Shown here piece after piece: positions 1 to 9,701 of a stretch of 37,128 bases of DNA. Numbering within the stretch: the first letter of the stretch is position 1; the number at the start of each line of letters is the position of its first letter. Source of the stretch: Pseudomonadota bacterium (GTDB lineage Bacteria > Pseudomonadota > Alphaproteobacteria > Rhizobiales > Xanthobacteraceae); assembly GCA_021779635.1 (NCBI GenBank), contig JAJYAH010000004.1:1-37128 (forward strand), read 5' to 3'. Under the pieces are notes generated by a model. That model did not search any database and was not told the origin of the DNA. It saw only the letters and a list, made by a program, of their open reading frames with translations. The translations under genes and the position numbers were made by a program.

Positions 1-300
1 GTGAAGCCGTGTGGTCCTGACGCCCCGACGCTGGCGTCAAGTTTCGCGGAAGTATCCGCGAGGCGACGGTGACAACAAAGCCCGGTCACCGGGGAGAGCA
101 CGGAGGAAACCGTTAAAACCATTGCGCAGGGAAGGCCGGTGTTCCGGTGAACCTGTGGTGACTAACGCGCGTGCTTACTACCACTACACGCGCGGCTGCG
201 GGTGCAACCGGCACCCGGCTTTCCCTGCGCCCTCTGTTTTTCTGGGGCAAAGGATTTGCACAACTCGGACGCATCGCGTCGCGGGATCGCGGAGCCGTAT
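1..300. repeat. Hairpin-rich intergenic repeat, possibly an RNA element
   Basis: This stretch is built of consecutive perfect hairpins: 18-24 with 33-39, 45-50 with 55-60 (4-nt loop), 81-85 with 89-93, then an outer stem 124-133 with 221-230 enclosing three inner hairpins (136-139/144-147, 166-173/187-194, 200-205/211-216). That multibranched layout is seen directly. From memory, very similar sequences recur in Bradyrhizobium genomes and are often mis-annotated as short hypothetical proteins. The short open frames across it (a 97-codon one starts at 11) are arginine-rich and look artefactual. Whether it is transcribed, and from which strand, cannot be told here. The left edge may lie outside the window. 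Confidence 0.6.
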
Positions 301-312
301 TTGAATCAGAGA

Positions 313-355
313 GACGTCATTGCGAGCCAACGGGTCGCGCGAATGCGCGCCCGAT
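313..355. repeat. Short dispersed repeat (GACGTCATTGCGAGCCAACG type)
   Basis: A second repeat-like stretch begins with GACGTCATTGCGAGCC and contains the self-complementary GCGC-rich segment 336-350. I recall this wording as common in intergenic DNA of Bradyrhizobium. It stops abruptly at about 355, where a decayed transporter frame begins, so the repeat borders or disrupted that gene. Confidence 0.5.
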
Positions 356-493
356 GCCGGCACCATCCTGTTCAAATTGCTGGCGCCGAAGGGCAGCCTC
401 TGGATCGGCAACGGCGTCCAGAATCTGGCCGCGGGAATCGTGCTGCTCCCCTTTGCGTTCACGCTGTCCGGCGTCCGGGGAACGCCGGGCTAA
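356..493 (+). pseudogene. Remnant of a DMT/EamA-family transporter (C-terminal fragment)
   Basis: Reading from 356 without a start codon gives about 45 residues (AGTILFKLLAPKGSLW, then GNGVQNLAAGIVLLPFA) ending at TAA 491-493. The GT-x-F/Y-K motif, a hydrophilic turn and then a Q-N-L-A-A-G helix match the junction between two transmembrane helices in the second EamA domain of drug/metabolite exporters. The rest of the roughly 300-residue family is absent: upstream is repeat DNA, and the frame closes too early after the helix. The stop overlaps the stop of the convergent gene at 490. Assignment is by motif resemblance only. Confidence 0.5.
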
Positions 494-1281
494 TCCTTGC
501 GGAACACGATCGACGCCATCCATCCGGTCATCAGCGCCATGAACACCGTCATCAGCCCATAAATGAAACCGTTCTGGCGGGCGGTGGTGGCGACGAATTG
601 CTCGAAGCCGACCTTGACGATTTCAAAGGCGGTCTCCGTCCGCGTCACCAGCGCGCCGTCGGAAAACAGCTTGATCTCGACGTCATAGGTCCCGATCGGC
701 ACCTCGGCCGGGAGCGGAATGCCGGTGCGAAACAGCGTCGGGGTCAGGAACGTCACCGCGGAGGTCGCCTCGCGATAGAGGCCATGTTCGGAACGCAGCC
801 GGACAAAGGCGCTGCGGAACGCATCGTTGGGCACGACGTCGGCGTAGTCGGTGCCGACGCGCTGGGTGAGCAGCACATTCTTGAGACCGAGCTGTTGCCG
901 CCGCTCGACGTCCGGCGAGGCGATGGCGTCAAACGGCCGGTTGGCAAACACCGCCAGATAAGTCGGCACCTCGAGGAACTGCCGGTAGTCGGTGTTGACC
1001 CAGATGCCGAATTTGCGCTCCTTGCGCCGCGTCACCATGTCGGCGCGCGGGCCGCTGACGGTCACCACGAGGTCATAACTGGTGCGGGTCGCGGGGGTAG
1101 AGGCGTCCTTCTCGACCGAGCCGAACAGCACGAGCTCTTCGCCGGAATAGTTCGGCGTCACGGTCACGCGGTGGTTGGAGACCGACACGATCAGCCGCTC
1201 GGCATGCGCGGCCGGGATCGCGATCATCGCGCTCAGCGCGAGTCCGAGGCCGACCGTTGCGGGCAGGCTGCGCGCGGTCAT
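490..1281 (-). CDS. TIGR02186 family periplasmic/membrane protein
   Basis: 263 residues. The N-terminus is a signal peptide (hydrophobic stretch, then IPAAHA before ERLIVSVSNHRV). A beta-rich extracytoplasmic body follows, with a conserved stretch about an electrical-type phrase ELVLFGSVEKD. One C-terminal transmembrane helix (GLMTVFMALMTGWMASIVF) ends in a short basic tail. This fits the alphaproteobacterial TIGR02186 family (Alph_Pro_TM), whose function is unknown. The ATG at 1281 overlaps the stop of the exporter gene by 4 nt (ATGA), so the two are translationally coupled. The reading frame stays open upstream inside that gene, but the coupled start is preferred. Partnership with the exporter is inference. 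Confidence 0.85.
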   Translation of the reverse strand: MTARSLPATVGLGLALSAMIAIPAAHAERLIVSVSNHRVTVTPNYSGEELVLFGSVEKDASTPATRTSYDLVVTVSGPRADMVTRRKERKFGIWVNTDYRQFLEVPTYLAVFANRPFDAIASPDVERRQQLGLKNVLLTQRVGTDYADVVPNDAFRSAFVRLRSEHGLYREATSAVTFLTPTLFRTGIPLPAEVPIGTYDVEIKLFSDGALVTRTETAFEIVKVGFEQFVATTARQNGFIYGLMTVFMALMTGWMASIVFRKD

Positions 1282-2204
1282 CCGGCGCCCCCGGTTTCCC
1301 GGATGGTGAAGAGATCGTCGGGCCGGATCACCAGTTCGATCGCGAAGCGGAGTCCAACCGCGAGAATCAGGATCCCCAGCAGCAGCCGCAGATGCTCGCC
1401 GCGAATCTTCTGGCCGGCGCGGGCGCCGAACTGCGCGCCGGTCACGCCGCCGACCATCAGGATCAGCGCCAGCACGGCATCGACCAGATGGTTGGTGACC
1501 GCGTGCAGCAGGGTGGCGAACACCATGGTGACCAGCGTCAGCACCATGGAGGTGCCGATCACGGTGGAGGTCGGCACCCGCAGCAGATAGATCATGATCG
1601 GGATCAGGATGAAGCCGCCGCCGATGCCCATCACCGCGCCGATGAAGCCGATGATCACGCCGACCAGCACGACCGGAACCACCGACAGGTAAATCTTGGA
1701 GCGCTTGAAGCGCATCTTCAGCGGCAATCCGTGGATCCAGCCATGGCTGCCGGAGCGGCGCAACGGCACCACCACGCCGCGGCGGGCGCGAAGGATCGCC
1801 CGCAGCCCTTCCCAGAGCATCAGCCCGCCGACGGTGCTCAAGAGCACGACGTAGGACAGCGCAATCAGGAGATCGAGCTGGCCGAGCGCGCGAAGCTGGG
1901 TGAATGTCCAGACCCCGAGCGTGGTGCCGACGATGCCGCCGCTGAGCAGCACCAGCGCCAGCGCCGGATCGATGGCGCGGCGGCGCCAGTAGGAGATGGC
2001 GCCGGAAAACGACGAGGCTGCGATGTGGCTGGCGACGGTAGCGACCGCGACCGCGGGTGCAATGCCGACGAAAATCAGCAGCGGCGTCATCAGAAATCCG
2101 CCGCCGATGCCGAACATGCCGGACACAAAACCAACCGCCGCGCCCATCGCAAGGATGAGGAAAACATTGACCGGAATGTCGGCGATCGGAAGGTACAGCT
2201 GCAC
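1278..2204 (-). CDS. TauE/SafE (TSUP) family anion exporter
   Basis: 308 residues starting at a GTG. The protein is nearly all transmembrane helices and carries the family's duplicated glycine motif: GMFGIGGGF near residue 30 and GAVMGIGGGF near residue 190. These mark the two inverted halves typical of TSUP permeases, linked by a basic cytoplasmic loop (residues about 130-165). The family moves sulfite, sulfoacetate or other small organosulfur anions; the substrate here cannot be read from sequence. The gene is first in a two-gene unit with the TIGR02186 gene (4-nt overlap). No strong Shine-Dalgarno precedes the GTG, so the exact start is less certain than the family. Confidence 0.88.
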   Translation of the reverse strand: MQLYLPIADIPVNVFLILAMGAAVGFVSGMFGIGGGFLMTPLLIFVGIAPAVAVATVASHIAASSFSGAISYWRRRAIDPALALVLLSGGIVGTTLGVWTFTQLRALGQLDLLIALSYVVLLSTVGGLMLWEGLRAILRARRGVVVPLRRSGSHGWIHGLPLKMRFKRSKIYLSVVPVVLVGVIIGFIGAVMGIGGGFILIPIMIYLLRVPTSTVIGTSMVLTLVTMVFATLLHAVTNHLVDAVLALILMVGGVTGAQFGARAGQKIRGEHLRLLLGILILAVGLRFAIELVIRPDDLFTIRETGGAG

Positions 2205-2387
2205 GCGCGTTTGCTTTGGAATTTAGCCTTGAGGCAGGCCGAAACCGCTCACGGCATGGTTTCTCGATCGAGCACTTCTGCGGCGGGGTGGATTCCGGTG
2301 GCGTCGAGAACAGGCTCTCACGGCACGCGGACCGACTGCCGCGTCCCTGCATAACTGAAATCGTCGATCGGAGGGACTAAAGATTCC

Positions 2388-2410
2388 GCGGCAAAGCGGC
2401 TTTTTGCCGC
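2388..2410 (-). terminator. Hairpin downstream of the PodJ-like gene
   Basis: GCGGCAAA (2388-2395) pairs perfectly with TTTGCCGC (2403-2410) around a 7-nt loop, 40 nt past the stop of the minus-strand gene. No clear U tract follows, so intrinsic termination is only possible. The remaining 2205-2449 gap shows no gene. Confidence 0.4.
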
Positions 2411-2449
2411 TCTGCGCCACGCAACTTCCGATGTGGTGAATAATTCAGA

Positions 2450-5400
2450 TTAACGGGCGGCGCGCTTGGTCGAAGCCGGCTTGGCTGCGGGCTTTGCCGC
2501 CGCGGTCGGCGCCGGCGCGCTGTCCCATCCGCCGTGCGGGGTCGCCACATTGATGGCGTCGTCGGGCTGCGGTTCCGGAGTGAAGGTCTGGATCGCGAGC
2601 TTGGCCGCTGCGAGCGATTGGGGGTCGAGCCGTTTGGCGATATCGTCGCGCTTGTGGACCGAGTCCGCGTCACCCTGCGCCGCCGCCAGGCTGAACCATT
2701 TGTAGGATTCGGCGAGGTTCTGTTCGACGCCGATGCCGCGGGCATAGAGGATGCCGAGGTTGAACTGGCTGTCGGCGACGCCGCGATCGGCCGCCTTGCG
2801 GAACCATTCCGACGCGCTCTTGTAATTGGCGCCCTTGCCGCCGCCATCGGCGTCGAGCACCGCCAGATTATGCATCGCCTTGGCGTTGCCGCGTTCGGCG
2901 GCCTGCAGGTAATAGCGCCGCGCGACCTCGGCGTCCTTTTTCACGCTCATGCCTTTTTCGTAGAAGGTGCCGAGCCTGAAGATCGCCGGCACCACGCCGG
3001 CTTGCGCCGCGCGATCGTACCACTTCGCGGCCTCGTCGAGATTCACCGCCACGCCCTTGCCTTCGGTGTAACGCATGCCGATCTCGTAGGCCGCCGTCGG
3101 GTCGCCTTTGAGCGCGGCCGCGCGCAGCACCGGTCCCCCGATCGCGTCCGGCAGTTTCTCGGTCGGCGGGATCTGCACCAAGCCGAGTTTGCTGCCGGCC
3201 GACGGTGCGGCCGGGATCGCGCCGGTGACGTCGCCGACGGCCGCGAGCGAGGCGGAAGGCGCAGCTTCGGTTTGCGGGATCGGGATCGACGCCGTGCTGT
3301 CGGAAGCATCCGGTGCGGCGGTATTGAATGATTGCCGTCCGATCGGCGTCGGCGAGGTCATCGAAGGCATCGCCGGAGCCGGCATGGCCGGTTTTACGAC
3401 CGCGGGCGGTTGAGCCGGCGGCGGTTCGCCGGAACTCTCGATGGCGGGAGGCTGCGGCGGGCTGCCGCCGTCAAGCAGCGTCATCGCCATCTTGAACGTG
3501 CCAAGCACGATGACGACCACACTGGCGCCGACCAGCAGCGAGCGAATCTTGGAGGTAATGGTCGAGGGTTCGCTGGCCTTGTCGCCGGCGGTAGCCTTTT
3601 GCTGGCCGCGAGCAGCCTTGTCGCCGGCCGGCGCGGCCGCGGCGGCCTGGGCAGCCCGACGCGCGGCGGCAATGAAATTGGTTGCGCTGACCGGCTCTTT
3701 CGGGCTGGCCGAAATTTCGCTGAGGGCGTTTTCCGAGGCGGCAATGCGCTCCGACGGCGAAGCCGCCCGTCCGGTCGGCCGTGTTCCGGGCTCGAGCGGG
3801 TGATCGGGCGGCAGTTCGGGCTCGATCGCGACACGCGGCGGCGCGGTGTGCGGCTCCAGAATTTCAGTGACGGCTTTCGGCGCCACGGCGGCGGCCGGCA
3901 TCACCGGCTGCGCAGCGTGGAAATCGCGGGGCGCTGCCGCAAAATGTTGCTGGGCCGCGGCGGGATTCGGCAATTCAGGCTTCGGTTGCGGCGGCATCGC
4001 GGCGCGGGGTGCGACGGCCGGCGGCGCAGGTTGAAGCGCCGGCGACGCTGCCTGTTGCGGCATGACCGGTGCAACCGGCGCGGAACGGACCGCGCGCAGA
4101 TCGCCCTCGATCGTCGCCAGCCGATCGACCACATGGCCGAGCGTGTTGTGAACGGCCTCGAGCGAATCCTGGGTATGGCGATCGGTTTCCGACTGGCTGA
4201 AGCGGATATCGGACAGTTCACGCTTGACGATGTCGACCAGGCCACTGTCCGGCGCTGGCGCAGCGCTCCGGCTGGTCTCGGTCAGCGCGGCGAAGTTCGC
4301 ATGCTGGGTTTCGAGATGGCGCAGAATTTCCTGCAGCCCGTCCTCGACCCGTCCGAGGTTTCCGGCGCGGTGATCGGCCGACGCTTCGAGCCGTTCGAGC
4401 AAATAGGATACGCGCTGTTCGAGATGTGCGAAGGCGGAGGCGCCGTCATTGCCGACCGGCATGCGGTCGATGCGGTCCGACAGCGCCCGCAGCGCGATCT
4501 CCAGATGCTCTGAATTTTCGCTCGCGGCCGGCCGTTCGCGGCTTTCCAGCGTCGAGGTCAGTGCGGCGATGCGCTGTTCGAGGATCGCGAACGAATCACC
4601 ATGGCTCTCGAGGCGGCCAAGCTGGTCGACCTTGGACGACAACAGGCGCACGTCGTCACTGAGCCGCGCCAATGCGTCGTTGGACGCGACATTGGAGACG
4701 ATGGAGCGAAGTGCGGCGATCGCGCCTTCGAGCTGATGGATCGTCGAGGGGTCGTCGTTGGCGCGCAAAATCAGGTCGAGCTTGGCGCCAAGATTGCGGA
4801 TCGCCTCGTCGTAGCCGGCGAGTTGTTCGGCGGGGGTCAGCGAGCGCAGCACTTCGCGAATTTCGCTTAAGGCGCGCTCGATCCCGGCCAGCGCCTGGCC
4901 GTCGATGCCGCTCTGGCGGGTATCGTCGATGCGGCGCGACAGCGACCGGATTTCGTTTTCGATCGATTCGATCGCCCGGCGCGGCATCGCCTCGGTAATG
5001 GCTTGACGAATCTCCGCCAATTCGCTGCGGAACGCGGCGATCGATTGCTCGATCCCGCTGGGACGCTGCAACGCTTCGATCTGGCCCGTGATCTTGAACA
5101 GATGGCGCTCGAGCACGGAAAAATCCGGGCCTGACGAGGCAGGCGCCGCCATCGCCGGCGCGATGGGCGGCGCGCTGCTCGGCGGTATCGGCCGTGGCGC
5201 TGCTTTGTCGAGTTCGTTCTGGCGCGCGGCAATTTCCGCGATCGCGATGTCGAGCGACGCCGGGCTGATCGGCGGGGAGGGACGATAGACCTGGGCCGCG
5301 GCGCGCTCGACCATCTCGGCCTGGCGCTGCTTGTCCTGAGGCTGGGGCGGTCGCGCCGGCGACGGGTTTGAGATCTGCGACAGCCGCGCGTCGAGACGTG

Positions 5401-5764
5401 AGATAGCGTCGTTCAATTGCCGGGCGACGGGCGGCTCGGCACGGGCGGCTTCGTTGCGAGGCGCGCCATTGCGGGGCGCGTCGCCACGCGGCTCGTCGTT
5501 GCGCGGCATCGGGCGTGAAATCTGTTCGATCTGGCGGGTGATTGAATCGAGCCGCTGATGAATGTCGGCGACGTCCCGGGATTCCTGGCTCGGCAGCGTC
5601 GGCCGCGGATCCGGCGGGCTGCGAAAATCGGCAGGCGCTGAGTTGCCGATGGTGGAGTTGAGCCAGTCGCTCAACGACATGCCGGCCTGGCGCGCGGCGG
5701 CCTCGGCCCTCTCGCGCACCAATGGATCGATGCCCTCAACACTCCAAGATACGCGCGAATTCAT
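2450..5764 (-). CDS. podJ: PodJ-like SEL1-repeat polarity protein
   Basis: 1104 residues. Order of parts: an N-terminal segment (MNSRVSWSVEG, then a short helical motif ending MSLSDWLNS); a long alanine/glutamate-rich region of heptad-like coiled coil, about 90-560; a proline-rich linker, about 570-730; one transmembrane helix near 742-764 (LLVGASVVVIVLGTFKMAM); a second proline-rich stretch; and four SEL1-type repeats at about 885-1035 (AAYEIGMRYTEGKGV, AIFRLGTFYEKGM, AMHNLAVLDADGG, SQFNLGILYARGIGV). This cytoplasmic coiled-coil/TM/periplasmic SEL1 layout is that of the localisation factor PodJ, which organises the cell pole in Caulobacter. The family call is firm; orthology to PodJ is inferred from architecture. 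It is a monocistronic unit, divergent from the beta-oxidation operon. Confidence 0.75.
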   Translation of the reverse strand: MNSRVSWSVEGIDPLVRERAEAAARQAGMSLSDWLNSTIGNSAPADFRSPPDPRPTLPSQESRDVADIHQRLDSITRQIEQISRPMPRNDEPRGDAPRNGAPRNEAARAEPPVARQLNDAISRLDARLSQISNPSPARPPQPQDKQRQAEMVERAAAQVYRPSPPISPASLDIAIAEIAARQNELDKAAPRPIPPSSAPPIAPAMAAPASSGPDFSVLERHLFKITGQIEALQRPSGIEQSIAAFRSELAEIRQAITEAMPRRAIESIENEIRSLSRRIDDTRQSGIDGQALAGIERALSEIREVLRSLTPAEQLAGYDEAIRNLGAKLDLILRANDDPSTIHQLEGAIAALRSIVSNVASNDALARLSDDVRLLSSKVDQLGRLESHGDSFAILEQRIAALTSTLESRERPAASENSEHLEIALRALSDRIDRMPVGNDGASAFAHLEQRVSYLLERLEASADHRAGNLGRVEDGLQEILRHLETQHANFAALTETSRSAAPAPDSGLVDIVKRELSDIRFSQSETDRHTQDSLEAVHNTLGHVVDRLATIEGDLRAVRSAPVAPVMPQQAASPALQPAPPAVAPRAAMPPQPKPELPNPAAAQQHFAAAPRDFHAAQPVMPAAAVAPKAVTEILEPHTAPPRVAIEPELPPDHPLEPGTRPTGRAASPSERIAASENALSEISASPKEPVSATNFIAAARRAAQAAAAAPAGDKAARGQQKATAGDKASEPSTITSKIRSLLVGASVVVIVLGTFKMAMTLLDGGSPPQPPAIESSGEPPPAQPPAVVKPAMPAPAMPSMTSPTPIGRQSFNTAAPDASDSTASIPIPQTEAAPSASLAAVGDVTGAIPAAPSAGSKLGLVQIPPTEKLPDAIGGPVLRAAALKGDPTAAYEIGMRYTEGKGVAVNLDEAAKWYDRAAQAGVVPAIFRLGTFYEKGMSVKKDAEVARRYYLQAAERGNAKAMHNLAVLDADGGGKGANYKSASEWFRKAADRGVADSQFNLGILYARGIGVEQNLAESYKWFSLAAAQGDADSVHKRDDIAKRLDPQSLAAAKLAIQTFTPEPQPDDAINVATPHGGWDSAPAPTAAAKPAAKPASTKRAAR

Positions 5765-6112
5765 GCTTTCGTCCGGTTCCGACTTCGGCGCACCACCTGC
5801 GCCTTCAGCCTCCCCGCGCGTCCCCGTTGAAGAGACAATCGAATTCCGCGCAGGTCGTCTGCCTCTGACTTCGACTTTTTCGTGTTACGGTAAATAACCG
5901 GTTAAGGAATCGGGCGGCGGTCCCTGAAAATTGCCCAACCGATGAATTTCACCGGCCGCCGAGCCCAGCGGTCGCCAGTTGGGCCGGCAAAGATGCCGCC
6001 ACGGCTGTCGCCGGCTCCGGGAACGGTTTAAGGTTCAATTCTGGAACTGAGCGATTGCTGCGCCGCAAAAACTTCCTTAAACGAGGCCCGCCAGCCCAGC
6101 CGAGAGGAAACC
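5765..6112. promoter_or_regulatory. Divergent intergenic region between podJ-like gene and beta-oxidation operon
   Basis: 348 nt without a credible gene. It must hold promoters for both directions. A perfect 10-bp palindrome TAACCGGTTA lies at 5895-5904, in an AT-richer patch. A purine-rich ribosome site (GAGAGGA) lies just before the ATG at 6113. No sigma-70 pair stands out clearly. Confidence 0.4.
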
Positions 6113-7903
6113 ATGCCGACCTACAAAGCCCCCCTGGAAGACGTCCATTTTCTGCTCAACGACGTGTTCCAGATCGACCGCTACGACAATCTTCCCGGCT
6201 TTAGCGACGCCTCCGCCGACGTGCGGGAGGCAATTCTGGCCGAGGCCGCCAAGCTCAGCGAAGAGGTATTGCAGCCGCTGAACCGCGTCGGCGATCTTGA
6301 GGGCTGCACCCGCCATGATGATGGCAGCGTCACGACCCCGAAAGGTTTCAAGGAAGCGTTCAGGCAGGTGGCCGAAGGCGGCTGGCTCAGCCTTTCGGCG
6401 CCGGCGGAATATGGCGGGCAGGGTCTGCCGGTCACGCTGTCCCAGGCTGTCAATGAATTTCAGTGCTCGGCGAATATGGCGTTTTCGATGTATGGCGGGC
6501 TGACGCTCGGGGCGACGGCGGCGCTGATCGTGCATGGCAAGCCCGAACAGAAGGCGACGTTCGTGCCGAAGATGGTGGCGGGACAGTGGACCGGCACCAT
6601 GAATCTCACCGAGCCGCAATGCGGCACCGATCTCGGCCTGCTGCGCACCAAGGCCGTCAAGCAGGCCGACGGCAGCTACAAGATAACGGGGACCAAGATT
6701 TTCATCTCCGCCGGCGAGCACGATCTCGCCGAGAACATCATCCACCTTGTGCTGGCGCGGATCGAGGGCGCGCCGGCGGGCATCAAGGGCGTGTCGCTGT
6801 TCGTGGTGCCGAAGACCCTGGTCAATGCCGACGGATCGCTCGGGGCACGCAACAACGTGTCCTGCGGCTCGATCGAGCACAAGATGGGGATTCACGGCAA
6901 TTCGACCTGCGTGATGAACTATGACGGCGCCACCGGCTGGCTGATCGGTGAGGAAAACAAGGGCATGCAGGGCATGTTCGTGATGATGAACGAGGCGCGG
7001 CTGGGCGTTGCGGTGCAGGGGCTGGCGCAATCCGAGGTCGCCTATCAAAACGCCGTGGCCTATTCCCGCGATCGCCTGCAGGGCCGCTCACTGTCGGGTG
7101 CGAAGGCGCCGGACCAGCCGGCCGACCCGATCATCGTGCATCCCGATGTACGTCGCACGCTGCTGACGATTCGCGCCTTCAACGAGGCGGCCCGCGCGAT
7201 GGTGGTGTGGACGTCGCTGAAAAGCGACGTCGCCCACCGCTCCAGCGATCCCAAGGACCGTCAGGAGGCGGACGACCATATGGGGCTGATGACGCCGGTG
7301 ATGAAGGGCGTGCTGACCGACGTTGGATTTTCCAACACGGTGTTGGCGCAGCAGATGTTCGGCGGTCACGGCTATATCGCGGAAAACGGCATGGAGCAGT
7401 TCGTGCGCGATGCGCGCATCGCCATGATCTATGAGGGCGCCAACGGTATTCAGGCACTCGACCTCGTGGGACGCAAATTGCCGCGCGACGGCGGTCGCGC
7501 CGTGATGTCATTCTTCGGTGAGGTGGCCGCCTTCGCCAAGGATCACGGCGCCGACGAGGCCATGAAGCCGTTCGTCGCGCCGCTGAGCACGGCGCTTGGG
7601 CATCTGCAGCAGGCCACCACCTGGCTGATGCAGAATGCGATGATGAAGCCGGATAATGCCGGGGCCGCCGCCACCGACTACATGCAACTGTTCGGCCTCG
7701 TCACCTTCGCCTATATGTGGGCGCGAATGGCGAAAGTGGCACAGGACAAGATTGCGGGCGGCGGCGCTACGCCCTATCTGACCACCAAGCTGGTGACCGG
7801 CCGCTTCTTCGTGGAACGGATGCTGCCGGAAACCGCGCTGCATCTCGCGCGCATCCAGACCGGAAGCGCGACCACCATGGAATTGGCGGCGGAAGCTTTT
7901 TGA
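6113..7903 (+). CDS. Acyl-CoA dehydrogenase (DmdC-like, long form)
   Basis: 596 residues, the length of the long acyl-CoA dehydrogenases rather than the usual 380. It opens with the short extra N-terminal domain (MPTYKAPLEDVHFLLNDV), then the dehydrogenase core with FAD/substrate segments (NLTEPQCGTDLG, KITGTKIFISAGEHD) and the C-terminal helical domain, followed by a further 110-residue helical extension. The likely catalytic base is Glu441 in IYEGANGIQ. The enzyme would oxidise an acyl-CoA to the trans-2-enoyl-CoA and pass electrons to ETF. Annotated relatives are called 3-methylmercaptopropionyl-CoA dehydrogenase, but the context (thiolase, fused hydratase/dehydrogenase) points to general fatty acyl-CoA oxidation. 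Ribosome site GAGAGGA precedes the ATG. First gene of the operon. Confidence 0.92.
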   Translation: MPTYKAPLEDVHFLLNDVFQIDRYDNLPGFSDASADVREAILAEAAKLSEEVLQPLNRVGDLEGCTRHDDGSVTTPKGFKEAFRQVAEGGWLSLSAPAEYGGQGLPVTLSQAVNEFQCSANMAFSMYGGLTLGATAALIVHGKPEQKATFVPKMVAGQWTGTMNLTEPQCGTDLGLLRTKAVKQADGSYKITGTKIFISAGEHDLAENIIHLVLARIEGAPAGIKGVSLFVVPKTLVNADGSLGARNNVSCGSIEHKMGIHGNSTCVMNYDGATGWLIGEENKGMQGMFVMMNEARLGVAVQGLAQSEVAYQNAVAYSRDRLQGRSLSGAKAPDQPADPIIVHPDVRRTLLTIRAFNEAARAMVVWTSLKSDVAHRSSDPKDRQEADDHMGLMTPVMKGVLTDVGFSNTVLAQQMFGGHGYIAENGMEQFVRDARIAMIYEGANGIQALDLVGRKLPRDGGRAVMSFFGEVAAFAKDHGADEAMKPFVAPLSTALGHLQQATTWLMQNAMMKPDNAGAAATDYMQLFGLVTFAYMWARMAKVAQDKIAGGGATPYLTTKLVTGRFFVERMLPETALHLARIQTGSATTMELAAEAF

Positions 7904-7991
7904 CCGGAGAAATTCCTGCCGTCCCCGCAAGACGATCCGCGACATCTTCCCATCCGCCTATATATTATGATCCTCATACCAGGAGGGCGTC

Positions 7992-9200
<1,209 letters not shown>

Positions 9201-9212
9201 GAAGAGAGGCTG

Positions 9213-9689
9213 ATGCCGAGAATCGATCTGAGCGCGTTGCCGGCGCGCAGCGGAAGCACCTATCCGGAGCCGTTCGCCGGGATCGTGGCCGGCCGGGAAT
9301 GGCAGTCGCTGGGCGATGCGGCGGGGCTGACCCAGTTCGGCGTCAACCTGATGCGGTTGAGGCCGGGCGCGGCGTCGTCGGCGCGTCACTGGCACGAGCA
9401 GGAAGACGAGTTCGTTTATATGATCGAGGGCGAATTGGTGCTGGTCGAGGATGAAGGCGAGACGATCGTGAAGCCGGGCGACGCCGCCGGCTTCAAGGCC
9501 GGCGTCCCGAACGGCCATCATCTGGTGAACCGCACCGACCGCGACGCGGTTTTCCTTGTCGTCGGCACGCGCGCGCAACGCGAACGCTGTCATTATTCCG
9601 AGATTGATCTGGTCCACGACCAGGACGGAGATCGTTACCGATTAACCCATAAATCCGGCGCGCCTTATGGCGACTGGCAACGCGGCTGA
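9213..9689 (+). CDS. Cupin-domain protein
   Basis: 158 residues, one cupin barrel. Motif 1 is HWHEQEDEFVYMIEGE with metal-type ligands His59, His61 and Glu66. Motif 2 is KPGDAAGFKAGVPNGHHLVN with His102 or His103 and Asn106. These residues would hold one divalent metal. The enzyme or binding role is unknown. It lies between thiolase and hydratase/dehydrogenase genes with 12-nt gaps on both sides, so it is co-transcribed with beta-oxidation genes. A role in handling an acyl-CoA or sensing a metabolite is speculation. Confidence 0.85.
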   Translation: MPRIDLSALPARSGSTYPEPFAGIVAGREWQSLGDAAGLTQFGVNLMRLRPGAASSARHWHEQEDEFVYMIEGELVLVEDEGETIVKPGDAAGFKAGVPNGHHLVNRTDRDAVFLVVGTRAQRERCHYSEIDLVHDQDGDRYRLTHKSGAPYGDWQRG

Positions 9690-9701
9690 TGGAGCAACAC
9701 A

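Noticed and set aside
11..304. 97-codon frame across the hairpin array
   Set aside because: Overlaps perfect hairpins and a second frame; the protein is Arg-rich and has no family. A repeat or RNA explains the sequence better.
202..1590. Long plus-strand open frame of 462 codons opposite the TIGR02186 and exporter genes
   Set aside because: Composition is rich in Arg/His/Gly with no recognisable domain; it crosses repeat DNA and is the shadow of two well-supported minus-strand genes in high-GC DNA.
1257..2354. 365-codon plus-strand frame rich in Gln/His/Asp
   Set aside because: Antisense shadow of the TauE/SafE gene; extreme composition and no ribosome site.
2223..2420. 65-codon minus-strand frame between the exporter and PodJ-like genes
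   Set aside because: Arg-rich, overlaps the terminator hairpin, no ribosome site or family.
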